From the NCBI GenBank assembly GCA_003254905.1, contig QANU01099453.1, positions 871,030 to 935,029 on the forward strand: a DNA stretch of 64,000 bases. The letters run 5' to 3'. The position numbers were made by a program, and so were the translations under genes. How positions within the stretch are numbered: the stretch's first letter is position 1; every line of letters begins with the position of its first letter. Positions 44,631 through 57,209 of this stretch are shown here, piece by piece. The DNA comes from Nissolia schottii. Lineage: Eukaryota > Streptophyta > Magnoliopsida > Fabales > Fabaceae. The notes under the pieces are model-generated. The model searched no databases. It was not told where the DNA came from and saw nothing but the letters and a program-made list of their open reading frames with translations.

Positions 44631-47600
44631 TCAAAACTTGATACTCTCATAACTAGGCATGAAATTCTTATATCTCGTTCTCTCACTATTCAACACTTGA
44701 GACATAGGCAGGTCACTGAAGTTCTTGGCATCATGCCAAACACCCCACTGGCTATTTGATGGGAAAACATTGCTGCTGAACTGTTGAGAATGTAATGGTT
44801 CGAAAATTGGTGGATTGTTAGGTGGAAACTGATCAAGAAACCTTGAAGAAACTCTATAAGGTTCATTTTGAGGAGAAAATATATTTCCAGCATGATCTGT
44901 AAGTCTTAAATTCTGTGAAGGTATGGATTGGTGCATTAACAGCTCAAGTCCAGCATCATCTCCACTGGGACTAAGTTGAGGAAGTAATGTTCGCCTCATG
45001 TCAACAAAAGATGCATTATTTACCCTCTCTGCCAGATTCACCTTATCAATTTCCAATAGTGCAAGTTCATTAAATTGAATCTCTCCTATTCGGTCAATAT
45101 TTCCAGATGGAGGAAGATACTGCTGTGGCAAATGTTTCACTGAAAAAGAGATGAATTATAAGCACAAAAGTCAGGATAGTAAGAAAGGGAAATGCAAGGG
45201 GAAAAAGGCAGTAAATCTTAAACCATAAAGAGACACACCATGAGTATTAGAATTATGTCGTACTCTCCCACTTGAAAAGCCAGGAGATATTCTGCTAGAC
45301 ATTGAAAATCCCGGTGGGCTTGAAGCATGAGTTTTTGACCCTGATGAAAGACAATTACAAAGTAGGAATATATATCAATTTTTTAATCAAACTTGGTTTC
45401 ATACTGAACAAAAGTAACAGCAATAAGAGAATTTCATGTTAATAAGATTTTACATTATTTTCATTACCAAAGTGCAATCCACAAAGTAGAATTACTCAAA
45501 TAACATGTTTCCCCAGTCCAACCACAGGAAAACAAAAAAAGACAACACTACAGGAACCTAAAGGCAACGGACTTTGTGAACAGCCAAGTAAAAGAGAACC
45601 CCAATGCCGTAGTAAATAAGAAAACAAAATGAGAAACATAAGAGCAAAATGTATGCATATTAATTCACTCAGTAAAAGAGAAGCAACAATAAACAGACCA
45701 ACGCCCCCAATCACCCACCCCATAAAACCAGAGTGAGTTCTTAGATGTTATTAATCAGCATTCAGGAAAATTTTGATGGCACAAAACACTCACTTCCAAC
45801 AAATTTATCTGATAGCACAGAAGTGCTTGACGGTACAACATGTGGGTGTTTCTCCCTGAGAGCATCATTCAGGTATGTATCCTTGTTTATCATTAAACCA
45901 TTTGACGCAAAGTTCCCCCTAGAAACATGCCTATTAATCCCAATTGCCTGCTCCAAATCAGATGCCTTGTTCATGAGATCATCTTGTCTCGCAAAGGAAA
46001 ACCTTGACTGATTCTTATCTTGGCCTTTCCGCAAAGTTGGTGCTTTAAGGGCTCTGCCTGATTCATCACTTTCCCCCAATAACTTACCTAATGAATCTTC
46101 CCATGCATCCAATTCTAAAGACAAAATATTAGATATAATGCTGCTCTCTCCCATGTCTGAAGTAACATTATTAACATTTTCTTTATTCTCCACATACTCC
46201 TCAAATCCTGTCTCTAAGGGATCAGTAAAAGATTCAGATGATTTGCCCAAATGATGCTGGTGACAAATTTGATCTTGCTTCCAAAGATGATGGCTTGATT
46301 GGTCTACATTCTTATGCAGAGAAGGTGAACAAAGCCCTGAAGATAGATTATTGACACCCTTGCTTAATTTCGATGCTTCAAAATCCAAGTTTAGCATATC
46401 ATCCACAATGATATCTTCCCAAAAAGCTGGCGTGGTTGAATGTTCTTCAGAATACTCATCATCTTGCTGCAAATGATGCCCTGTAGATGAACTTTTTGAG
46501 CCATGCATAGACAATAATCTGTCTGAGTCAGGAATACAATATGGATTTTCAAGATGATTATGCATGCTAATTGATGATAAATCTGAACATAAGCCTTGAA
46601 CATCCCCATTTCTATCAGCACTATCTGCTTTGTCAACAATAAAATCACATTGTTCTTTGGAGAGAAAACCTGTGCTCGCAGCAGGTGCTACCATATCTTG
46701 ATCACAACCCATAAAAGCTGCTAGAGAAATTTCATGGTTAGAAAATACAGCAGAAGGAAGTTTCTCGACAATAAATTCTAAAACATCTAACTCATGTTTG
46801 AGAGTTTCGACTAATACAATGCTTGTTCAACTCTGAAGGGACAAACATACCATCAGACGGTAGTTCTGAGTTTCTTTCAGCTTCCCCTGATCTTCTTGCA
46901 TTAAGGACAGCCCTTTCAGCACTATTAACTACCGACACAAGGACCTGAGGATCATTCAATGCCTCATCTTTTCTATTGGTCAAATTACCAGGACATGATG
47001 AACTTGTATCAGGTGGAAGACAGCCAGAAACACACATAACCCTATTACAAAATACCAAATCAGCATTCATAAAATACAAAAATCAGTGTGTGGAGTATCA
47101 CCAATCATAAGTTAATTACCAAGAGGTCACAGCAGGGGATGTTGTCGAACTTACAGCCCCACCACCTGAATAAGAACCCTTTATCTGGTTCTCAATTTTC
47201 TGTGTAGATAAAAGACAAATTGAGGTTGGTATGTTAGCTGACAGCATAATAACATACACTACATACATTTAGTCAACAAGTTGAAAGCATCACCCTGTAC
47301 AAACAAGTTTGCCACAAAAGTGATGTGCATGGAACTTACCGAAGAACTTTTGGAATCTACTTTCAAGGCTGATGTCATATGTCTAGGATCATCTTCAGGG
47401 GGAGGTAAAGCATTCCCTGAACGTCGATGCAAATTATTTGTAGCACCAATAATTTGTTGGACTCTACTCCTTTAACATCCAAATTACAATACAACCAAAC
47501 TAAAATCAAATATTATATAAGTTCTTAACAGAAAAAGGAAATAATAAATGGGTAGTGGAAACTGTGTAAAACTAACAAGCATGATGGAGGGGACGCAATT

Positions 47601-49522
47601 CACACAAATAAAAAGAGACCATGCAGGATTAAGTTCATGAATTCAGGACCTGCGTGAGTTGTTTATGTAAACTAGGGAGAAAAATAAAGGTATAATGTGT
47701 ACAAGATGTTGTCCATCTGATATATATACTTACTAACTGTTGGTTTTACACTAAGAAAACAAAAAGCAATCTCCACCAGGACTCCTAGACACCCAGCACC
47801 TCAGAACTAAAGAGAACTAGATGTGGAAGCTTTAGATATCACTCGCAAATGAAGAAATTATATGCCTAGAAGTCAACCAGCACATGCAGACATAAGTGAG
47901 ATATAGTACAGTCAAAATTACACGAGTCAAAACCAAAGCATACCTTGCAAATGCCACTACCAGCTCATCCTTGGTATAGCTATCTTCTTGAGCACCATAA
48001 TCATGCAGATATAAGCAATCTCTATTGCTGCAATGCTGGACCAGCAAGATAACTTATATAATATCACAAAGACATAGTTATGCCTAACAAAGAATTCACA
48101 AATTCAGCTTAAATAACTATTTACCACATTTCTCAACCATGCATGGCAATACTTTGTGGTTCCAAAAAAAGCCCTGCAAATGCAAAAACCCACCCATCAT
48201 CACATGACCATGAAGGTCTCACAGTCCAATAAAAATGGCATAGTTCTTACCTCAAGGATCTACCTTCTAGTACAAAACAATGCACTGATTGAATACATCG
48301 AATTGCTTCTGCCTCTTTTGAGTAAGTTATATACCTATAGATAAGAAATTATAATTCCAGAGATATTGTTTGAATCTTAATATATAGAAGACAGCTTACA
48401 ATAACTGGCTTACAACATTAGAAAGAAACATGACAAAACCTGACATACATACTCAAACACAAGAATAAAATAGGAAGAGGAAAAAGTGATATTAAAACTA
48501 TAATTTTCTAGTTGAAACTTAGCACATGGTGATGGCCATTGAGATATACAATAACAACTTACACACAACAGCTGTTGTTTGCAGAATGTTGTATTTGGCC
48601 AGAAGCTGTACGAGATATTGACACTTTCAGAACCTTTCCATACCTACCAAAATACTCCCTGCGCTGAAGTAGCTGGGTAAAATCCAAATAAGAAAGTTGT
48701 CAACCCAAAAACAAGATAAATTTATAATGTACAAACAACACACAGCCACAAATAGAGTATGGCATGCTCCACACACATGCATCAAGTACAGAACATAGTT
48801 GACGAACTCACATCTTCATCTGCAAGGTTAAGAGCCAACCCAACTATGTAAACTAGGTTTCGTTGAATAACTCTAACATCATTTAGATGTTTCTTTCCTT
48901 CAGTTGATTTGGACTTCAACTTCTGCATTTTCTTTTTACGCTGTGAATTCATTTCAGCAACCAATCTGCTTAAATTGGAAATCATTGTAGTTAAGACTTT
49001 TTTTTACCGGAAAAAAAAAAGTGTCAAAAGGTAATTAGAAATTGCCCTCGACCAAAACAACCTTTGACAATTTGTAGCCATTGCCACAATACGTTCTTTG
49101 TCATAAGGTGCACGGCAAGCGGGACAACGACCGCTCGTCCCATCCTTTTCCGACATTTCCATAATGTGGTGCCAACACCAGACGCAGATCTGCAGAGAAG
49201 GTTGAAAAAGACAGAGAACCAACAAACATGATTTATCATTTATCACTAATGGCCCTATTATATATAAAAAAACAGCTATTTGTTTCTCGTGAAATGACAG
49301 TTACACCAACAGTTTTGTTTCCAACTTTTCACCTTTACCAAATAGATCAAGGATAAAGCACATATGTTAGAACAATAATTGAAACAAACAGCTCAAAAAT
49401 AAATTAAGAGACTCAAGCTTTCATGACACCTCATAGCCACATTTGCATGGCTTTAGCTGCTGATCAGTCAGGTCCATCTTCTCGGTGCATATCGGACATG
49501 ATTTTTCTCCTTTGTCACACAT
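44631..49522 (-). CDS. CNOT4-like: CNOT4-like RING/RRM E3 ubiquitin ligase (CCR4-NOT subunit 4 family)
   Basis: Coding exons in transcript order are 49522-49430, 49189-49062, 48965-48812, 48672-48563, 48334-48251, 48173-48125, 48035-47944, 47469-47340, 47199-47120, 47041-46851, 46810-45794, 45340-45239 and 45139-44631. They join in phase to about 912 aa. The C4C4 RING has Cys at 9, 12, 26, 28, 33, 36, 53 and 56 (MCDKGEKSCPIC, then CKCGYEICVWCWHH, then RCPAC). A basic coiled-coil-like stretch (NSQRKKKMQKLKSKS) follows. The RRM covers about 109-195 (NLVYIVGLALNLADED, FGRYGKVLKVSISR). A CCCH finger uses C199, C208, C213 and H217. The long C-terminal half is Ser/Asn/Asp-rich and probably disordered. 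The family ubiquitinates targets in mRNA decay and translation quality control. The junction 46850-46811 requires a 40-nt intron; otherwise a frameshift is present there. Confidence 0.9.
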
Positions 49523-50880
49523 GATAGTATCATCCAGGAATTCAACTGCAAAAGAAGTTAATAATAAACAAATCACACAACCTCTGCTCAACAGCAAAAA
49601 CTTCTAGCATTAATAAATATCCATTTCTGCCGTTACGACATTCAGAAGGTCACTGAAGTCCTCAGTACAAGCACATAATAATAAGATTTTGAAAAACATT
49701 AACAATCATAAAATGAGAGAATCTGCAACAAGAACGAAAGATTTTAAAGCAAGGAAAAATAACGGTCCACACTCCGCATGCACCATGCAGCAATGTTAAA
49801 ACAACGAAAAATGAAGTATTAAAGAAAATAAGAAAAATAAAACTAGCCAATATCTTACCTAATCCCTATTCTAATAAAATATCTAGTCAAATATTTGAAG
49901 AAGTCACCATAACTTAGGTTCCATTAATAAATTATTATTTATTGCTAACATGCTTCGTAATCACGTCTAAATTCCAGCAGCTACTGCTTCCTTGTTGAGC
50001 ACAAAACTGCAAGATGACCTAACACCAGCAAACACTTGCTGATAATGCAGCATCGTTAAAAATGAAGGTCGAAGCTGGTGTGACTGATAAGCCTGTGATA
50101 GCGAGTGCAACGCATTCCAGCAAGTGCAGTGATTATTCTAGAATAAGCGATTAGTCTTACTATCAACTTCCGTACACTAAATTCTCACTTAAAAGAGCTC
50201 CACCACTAATTCTAGCAGCAGCAATCACCAACAAGAACTACAGAAAAACGAAGGGGAAAAAAAATGAAAACGAGAGAAATGAACAACGAGATAATGCATT
50301 ATTTAGTCATTTATCATTTTCATAATCCTACTCTGGATAAAATTTTCTGAACACTGAAATCAAATAACAACCGCGGCCTAACTGAATTAAACGAAATCAC
50401 CTCGTGAGGGGCATAATGTTCCGCGCATTGCACTTAATTTTGAAAATCGTTTGGCAGACGAAGAATCAAGGAAAAGTGAGAAAGCACAAAAATGAGAAGC
50501 GGAAAATTGAGAATGCAAACCCTAACCTGCGAGTGAGGGAAAAGGAAAGTGAAGAGAGAAAAGGAACGAAGAGGAAATGGTGGAAAGAGTGAACAAGCGA
50601 GTGAGAGTAGCGAAAGAGATTAGGTTAGAGAGAGAGAGAGAGAATAAGGAAGAAAAGGAGAAGAAACTTACGTAAGGGAGGTGGAGAAGATGAAGCTAGC
50701 AGAGGCAGAGGCAGAGGAATCAATGCGTTTGTAAGGAAGGAAGATAATGCGAGACAGAGGACAGAGAGAGAGAGAGAGGGGGTGGGGGAATGGGAATCGG
50801 ATGGTGGTGTTGTTTGTTGTACGTGACTGACTACAGAAAAAACCCGAGCTCAGTAGAAGACAAACTCGGTTTTTTGCTTG
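49523..50880 (-). promoter_or_regulatory. CNOT4-like 5' leader with a long 5' UTR intron, and promoter
   Basis: The non-coding part of the first coding exon is 49545-49523, after a TTTTGCAG acceptor. A strong GTAAGT donor at 50671-50666 gives a 5' UTR intron of about 1.1 kb, with a first non-coding exon from 50672 to perhaps 50820. The first exon is rich in CT and AG runs, including (AG)n at 50627-50641 and 50764-50778. A GGGCCC-like site II word lies near 50880. The ORF at 50668-50907 is in this leader and is not a gene. Confidence 0.6.
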
Positions 50881-51906
50881 GGCCCATTTTTGTTTTTTTT
50901 TTTTCAATTTTCAATTTGATTTTTATATAAAAAACAAAAATATTGGTTGTGTGCGCCTAAAAAATGATAAGGAATGGTAGTACCCGCCTAAAATTGATTT
51001 TAAGGCGCCATAATCAATTTCAACCATCCAATATTTGCTCTATACAAGCAAGCAATCGTTCCAAGCGAAACGACGACATTTTTAGCTTAACTTTGGGGGC
51101 ACTTTCATGGTCAAAAACAATGACAATCCAATATTTGCTCTATATTTACACACGCAAATATAGAAAATAAATCAAACTCTTCGATTAATAGAATCTCGTA
51201 ACGGAAGTGTTTTTTTTTTCTAATGGAGAATAATTGGATGGAGTAGTACTGCTAGTCGGTCCGAATGGCCTACCCAAAAAACAACTGCCCAACATGTATG
51301 GTTAGCACTTCTGTAATCGACTGGCACATAAGTGGGTGAGTGCGAAATTTGGCAACTTATCAGGCAACAAAGTATTTTCTTAACTGCTACTACATCATCC
51401 ATTTTTGTAATTGATGTTAAAATTATTTTTAAAAATAAATTAATTAACAAACGTAAATCACTTTACTTGAAAATTACTTTCAACTAAAAGTAATAATAAC
51501 AAAATCAATAATCAATTTTGTAAATGCAAACATCAAACTCACACAACATTGTATGTGGAAGTAATTTATTAATATATGAAAAAGAATATTGCAAGTTATT
51601 GCTTTTCTTTTTAAAAGGTAAGGCTGCGTTTAGGAGACATAGGAATGATTTAAGAGAGACGTAATTCATCTTTTGATGTTTTATAAGCCCAATGTAGGAA
51701 TGAAAAAAAAAATAACTTCTTGATCCCTTTATTTGGAAAAACAAAACTTTGAGATGTTGTGTGGCAAATGAAGGATACGGAGTTTTTTTATTGTCATTCC
51801 ACTTCCTTCTCTCCTTTAAAAATACTATCAAATACAATTTGTTAAAGTTCAGTCATTTCATATTAAGAAATTAAACGTCTAAATTCATTGATTAAATAAA
51901 GTTACA
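50881..51906. other. Intergenic DNA
   Basis: About 1 kb, AT-rich. CCAATATTTGCTCTATA occurs twice, at about 51028 and 51126, as a short direct repeat. AAATTCATTGATTAAATAAA with GTTACATTTACAC at 51880-51913 matches a stretch at about 56937-56974, the putative LTR of the Copia fossil. No gene. Confidence 0.4.
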
Positions 51907-51915
51907 TTTACACTT

Positions 51916-52729
51916 GGGTTAATTATGTTTTTAGTCTCTGTAAAATTAGAAAGTTTGATTTTAGTCTCTCCACAAAAGTTTTAGTCCTTGCAAAATTGTA
52001 AAATTAGGTTTTAGTCCCTGGGGTGGGGTAAGGGTTGACTGGGCTGATGCGGCGCGCCACGTGGGATGCCACGTGGCATAACCCNNNNNNNNNNNNNNNN
52101 NNNNNNNNNNNNNNNNNNNNNNNNNNNNNNNNNNNNNNNNNNNNNNNNNNNNNNNNNNNNNNNNNNNNNNNNNNNNNNNNNNNNNNNNNNNNNNNNNNNN
52201 NNNNNNNNNNNNNNNNNNNNNNNNNNNNNNNNNNNNNNNNNNNNNNNNNNNNNNNNNNNNNNNNNNNNNNNNNNNNNNNNNNNNNNNNNNNNNNNNNNNN
52301 NNNNNNNNNNNNNNNNNNNNNNNNNNNNNNNNNNNNNNNNNNNNNNNNNNNNNNNNNNNNNNNNNNNNNNNNNNNNNNNNNNNNNNNNNNNNNNNNNNNN
52401 NNNNNNNNNNNNNNNNNNNNNNNNNNNNNNNNNNNNNNNNNNNNNNNNNNNNNNNNNNNNNNNNNNNNNNNNNNNNNNNNNNNNTTTTTTTTTTTTAAAC
52501 GGGTCGGGTCAGAATTGGGTTCGGGTCATGGGTCTGCGTTGGGTTTTAGGGGGTTATGCCACGTGGCATCCCATGTGGCACGCCGCGTCAGCGTCACGTC
52601 AGCCCAGTCAACCCTCGCCCCACCCAGGGACTAAAACCTAATTTTACAATTTTGCAGGGACTAAAACTTTTATAGAGGGACTAAAATCAAACTTTCTAAT
52701 TTTATAGGGACTAAAAACATAATTAACCC
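51916..52729. mobile_element. Palindromic Mutator-like element or MITE around an assembly gap
   Basis: The left end GGGTTAATTATGTTTTTAGT and the right end (minus strand) with the same sequence start inverted repeats of about 170 bp on each side. These run through AAATTAGAAAGTTTGATTTT, TTTTAGTCCCTG, GGTTGACTGGGCTGA and CCACGTGGCATAACCC. Flanks TTTACACTT (51907-51915) and TTTAAACTT (52730-52738) match 8 of 9 bases, a likely target duplication. The centre is an N gap (52085-52484), so the size and content are unknown. The visible part right of the gap has GGGTCGGGTCAGAATTGGGT. It is a plant family common in legumes. Confidence 0.85.
52085..52484. other. Assembly gap of 400 N inside a palindromic element
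   Basis: Run of 400 N. It lies at the centre of the inverted repeat described for 51916-52729, where foldback sequence may have defeated assembly. Confidence 0.99.
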
Positions 52730-52738
52730 TTTAAACTT

Positions 52739-53589
52739 TATACACTTTATAATCCTAACCAAATAGTTCTAAGGGATGTCATATCTATAGTTCTAGATCT
52801 CTGTCCAAACATAGCATGGCATAGTATAGCATAATCATATCATAAATAACATGTCATAAATAATATATCACATAAGCATGACATCTGTCATCTACTGAGA
52901 ATGTATATAAATATCTACTAGCATGTTATAAGGCACAACTAACTCTATTTATGGACCACCAAGGTAGAACCATCAATGTATCGGGACTGCCACTCACCTA
53001 GAATGTCATGGAACTAAGGAACACAGGAACTAGGGGCTCCAAGCGGCATGAAGTTGATACCTGGAAAGGTCAACATAAATCACCATCAGAAAGCCATAAA
53101 GAAAGCTTAACTGTAGGCTCTGCCGTAGCGACCTGGTATTGCTATGGCGATCCGGCATCGCCACCGCGACCATGGACTGCTATGGGCCACCACTAACAAA
53201 GTAGCAGCGCCGGGGCCTATTACCTGAAGTCATCCTAAAAAAGGACTGGCTACCTACCTAGACATTGTGTCTTCATAAGAAAGAGAGGAAGAAACTGAGC
53301 ATAAACTCATTCTAGAGAAGGAGAGTCTGAAGCTCTGAGTGAATTGGAATAGTGGGAGAAAAGCTCTATTTACAGAGGGAGAGATGGCCAAAGGGGCAGG
53401 CTGGGAACTTCTCCTAGCCTAGAAAAATGCAGAATATGATTTTCTGGTCAACAGTGACACACTGGAGCACGCTGGCTTTTCTGACTTGCATCTCAGGCAA
53501 GATGCTTACTTCTCGCGCGAGACGTGACCCTTTTCTTTTTTGCCTCTAAGATGCATCACAATGTATTTTATCATGTATATTTATGTTTA
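52739..53589. other. Unclassified repeat-like region
   Basis: Holds a GC-balanced block (about 52960-53560) with GGTATTGCTATGGCGATCCG and GCATCGCCACCGCGACCATG, unlike the AT-rich neighbours. It reads as a dispersed repeat, possibly part of an LTR element, but I found no termini. The ORF at 53008-53196 is unsupported. Confidence 0.35.
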
Positions 53590-56500
53590 ATGTAAAAAAG
53601 TTTATGTTTATTCAGAAAATAAAGGTTTTATGTATTTTAATTAAAGTTAAAGTGCATGTTTTTATGAAAAGCATTCCTAGAGACTTCCGTAAGGGAACTA
53701 GTCCCTTGCATGCCAGTGTGACATTAGGATCCATAGGCAAAGGCGTTAGCTTAGACGCTAAGAAACCTGTATCCTCCAATAGGTTTAAAATATAATTTCT
53801 ATATGATAAGAAAATGTTGCACTTAAAGCATGCAATTTCCAATCCCAAGAAATACTTGAGTGACCCCAAATCCTTTAACTTAAACTTGGATTGAAGATAA
53901 TTGTGAGTTTGTTGTAACAAAACAGAATCTGAGCCAGCAATAACTATGTCATCAACATTGACTTAAAGAGCAACAAAGGTAGCACCAAATCCTTGGACAA
54001 ACACATTGTAGTCGTTGTGAAATTGGTTGAAGCCATTATGTAAAATAGCAATGGAAAAGGTATTAAACCACTACCGAGATGCTTGACGAAGATCATATAT
54101 GGATTTATTCAGCTTGTAAACAACATTTTGTTGTTGTATATGATAACCTATAGGAATATCCATGTAAATTTCTTAAAAGAACTCTCCATTTAGAAAAACA
54201 TTATTGATGTCAAGCTATAAAAGGGACCAATTATGTATAGCAGCAAGGGACAAGAGTATTCGAATGGTAGGGAGCTTGGCAACTAGATAGAATGTCTCTA
54301 TGAGGTCTAAATAAGCTTGTTGAGTGTTACCCTTAGCCACCAACCTAGCTTTGTGTTTGTCAATGAAGGCATTAGGTATAGATTTTGTCTTATAAACCCA
54401 ACAACAACCTATGGTGTGTTTACCTTTTGGCAATGGAACTACACTTCTAGTTTGATTGGCCTCCATCATCAAGTTCAACTTTCATAGTAGCCTTCCATTC
54501 ATGATACTTGGCTACTTAATGGTAAAATTGAGGTTTTGGAACTCCAAATATTTGCATGACATAATGTTTGTAAGAGTTGTTAAGATTTTCATAAGAGAGA
54601 TAAGTAGAAATTGGGTGTTATACATTGGAATTAGACAGAAAATTGTAGTGAAAATCTTTAAGGTATGAAAGGTGGCTAAACAATCCTAGTAAACCTTCTC
54701 AGTGGAAGCTATTGAGAATTATCAGAAAAAGCAGTGGGAATCGTCTCTAAATCAAAATGTGTCTCAGTAGGAACTATTACAGGTGTTGTAGTTAATGGAA
54801 GAGTAAAAGTGTTCATAGGAGGAGTTTCCACAACAGTTGAAGAAACATTGGGGGAAAGGAGAACTAGCGAGGGAAACGAATCAATCAGGTTATCCAATGA
54901 CTGATTTGTGAGAAAAGGAAAGGAGGTATCATGAAAGACAGCACTATAAATGCATGTGTTTTGGATTTTTATGATACCAAAATGATGCAATGGATTGTTA
55001 AGCAAATGAGAAGTGAATGGCATAAAATGAAAAATGAATGGCACAAAACAAATTTCAAGCAATTGGTTATTCAAATCAAACTGGTGACTTCAAATTCAAA
55101 GAACAAAGTCCAACGCTCAATTTAGTATTATTTTCTAAGACTTAGATTCTTTTGTTAAAGTTTTTCTTTTGATAATTCTTTGTGGCTGTTTCAAGTCATT
55201 AAAAACCCAGTTGAAAAACTTAATGTTTAAAAGATATACTGCTAAACAAGATTTTCATTGAGCATATGACTTAAATATAATCTCACAAAGGTTTTTCATT
55301 GAGCGCATATAGTGAATAAATGATAAAATATGATTTTAAAGGCCGTGTAATCTATTACCACACTAAAGATAATTAAATACGCGCTTATAGATATGGTGTA
55401 ATCAATTACAACATAGTGCGATTGATTATATGCTCTTGTAATCAATTACCATTGTCCCTTATGCCAAAATGAAGTAATTTTTTATCAGTGATTGTGTCTC
55501 TTCAAAAGTGAACCATTTTGCACGGTTTCAAGGCATAAAAAATACCATATTTGATGCAACATTTCATGCAATAACAAGTAAGTGTCATTGCATTAATCAT
55601 TATTTTTCTTCGATCAATTTTGCATCAAAGTATTGGCCAAAAAGAGTTATCGCTTGCAAAAACTTCCTAGTTCTCAAACTTGTGTAATTTTCTATTTGAG
55701 ATAGTGATTCATATTCTTCCTATTGTATTTTTGAATCATTGTAAGAGAGTGAGACATCCCTCACGTGAATTAAGAGTGAGACATCTCTTGTTCTTGAGTG
55801 ACTTGAACTTTAAGGGTGAGAGATCCCAATAAGTAAAAGCATTCAAGTGTCGTAAAGGTTTTTCAAACACTTTCAAGGATTAGATATAGTCGAAAAACTC
55901 AGGTGGATTGCTTGGGGACTGGACATAGGCGACAAAGGTGACCGAACCAAGATAAATTTTCGGATTTTGCTTTTCTCTTCCCTATTATTTACCTTATTGC
56001 AATTTTAATTATTTGCCTTCAACACTTTGTTCATCATCTTTGTTCTTGATAATCACATTATTTCTAAAACATCATTATTCATCTATTCAAGTTTTCTACA
56101 AAGCTTTCTAAGAAAAGTTGCAAGGAGGGATTTTTCTGAAAGTTTGTGAAAATATATAGAACTTAATTGAACCCCCTCTTAAGTTCTTGAGGCCACTTCG
56201 TAACAAACATCTCAAGAGATGAAGATAGTTTTCTTAGTGAGGTCGTAAAGCTTATATAACCCTTGTATCCTTGAGCATAACTAAGGAAAACATAGGAAAC
56301 AACACTGTGAGGGAATTTGTGCCTAGTATATGGCAAAGTTGAGGCATAAACTAGACAATAAAAAAAATTCAAAGGGAAAAATAGTGAGGAGGTTTATTGT
56401 ATATCAAACACCACCATAGTGACATTAATTAACCGAACGATATTCAACCAATTCATCCCAAATAGATTTGAGCTTAGTGACAAACACTCAATGAATCATT

Positions 56501-57125
56501 TTCTTGAGTGAGGCACATCAAATCACAACAAATTTCAAAGATCTATGACCCATTATTATGGGATAAATACTCACAAAGATCTAAGCAACAACGATATCAT
56601 TGTTGCGAATTCAAAGATGTCAAAGTTGCAAATAAGACTCAGTAGGAGGAGGGAGGGAACTGTTCACAAACACAAGCTTGTTCTTGACTGAGAGGGTCAA
56701 ATGCATCGATCGACTCCATGATGGATAGTTGTTGCTGACGAGAGGCTGAGTCACAAGAAGCAAGCTTGGGCTATCAGAATGATGAAGAAAATAAGGACAA
56801 GAAAGGTCTTCTATGGCAAAAATGACCAAGAAATGCAAAAGAAAAAAGAGGCTTGGGGGAAAACAAATTTAAGAGCAAAGATATAAGAGAGAAATGCAAA
56901 ATACAACTTCTTATACCATATTGAAATTGAAATTCTGAATTCATTGATTGAATAAAGTTACATTTACACATTAGTTACCTTCCACATCATGAATGCAAGT
57001 GAGCTCAGCTGGAGAAAATTAACTAACTCTAACTTGTTAAAATATTTAGCGCAGCAAACTTCTAATAACAAGGAAAACTAACTATTCAACCAATTCACTA
57101 ACTATACATACATGGTTGAGTTATG
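53590..57125 (-). mobile_element. Fossil Ty1/Copia LTR retrotransposon
   Basis: Minus-strand remnants in the order expected for Copia are a Gag-like region (about 56838-56620), the C-terminal integrase region (either side of a later insertion), and reverse transcriptase in two parts (about 54478-54215 and 53920-53612). A tRNA-Met-type primer-binding site (TGGTATAAGAAG, minus strand) at about 56919-56908 marks the inner edge of the 5' LTR, which extends to about 57125. A short match to this LTR at 51880-51913 may be a relic of the other LTR. The element is broken, with many breaks and large losses, and is old. An LTR-like insertion interrupts it, and MULE element 2 lies at its right edge. Confidence 0.85.
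54956..56205 (+). mobile_element. LTR-like insertion (possible solo LTR) nested in the Copia fossil
   Basis: About 1.2 kb of non-coding DNA separates two parts of the Copia integrase region that should be adjacent. It begins near TGTTTTGGATTTTTATGATA. It contains TAATCAATTAC-type palindromic words (55330-55470) and GTGAGACATCCCTCACGTGA-like repeats (55750-55830), and ends near AATTGAACCCCCTCTTAAGT. These are traits of LTRs of large legume retroelements. No internal coding region accompanies it, so a solo LTR is likely. Ends are approximate; it is younger than its host element. Confidence 0.55.
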
Positions 57126-57209
57126 TAAATTCTTGGGGTTTTTACATTGGTATGGTTTTTAACAAAGGCATTTCCCTTTGTATGGGCGGTGGGGAGAAAT
57201 TACAAACGT

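Noticed and set aside
46792-47079. Natural C-terminus of the CNOT4-like protein at the stop codon at 46792
   Set aside because: A further 1.0 kb open segment and two more in-phase exons follow, so the stop is more likely in an intron or due to a frameshift.
52035-52641. Two overlapping ORFs of about 190-199 codons
   Set aside because: They run through the 400-N gap; most residues are unknown, and the ends are transposon inverted repeats.
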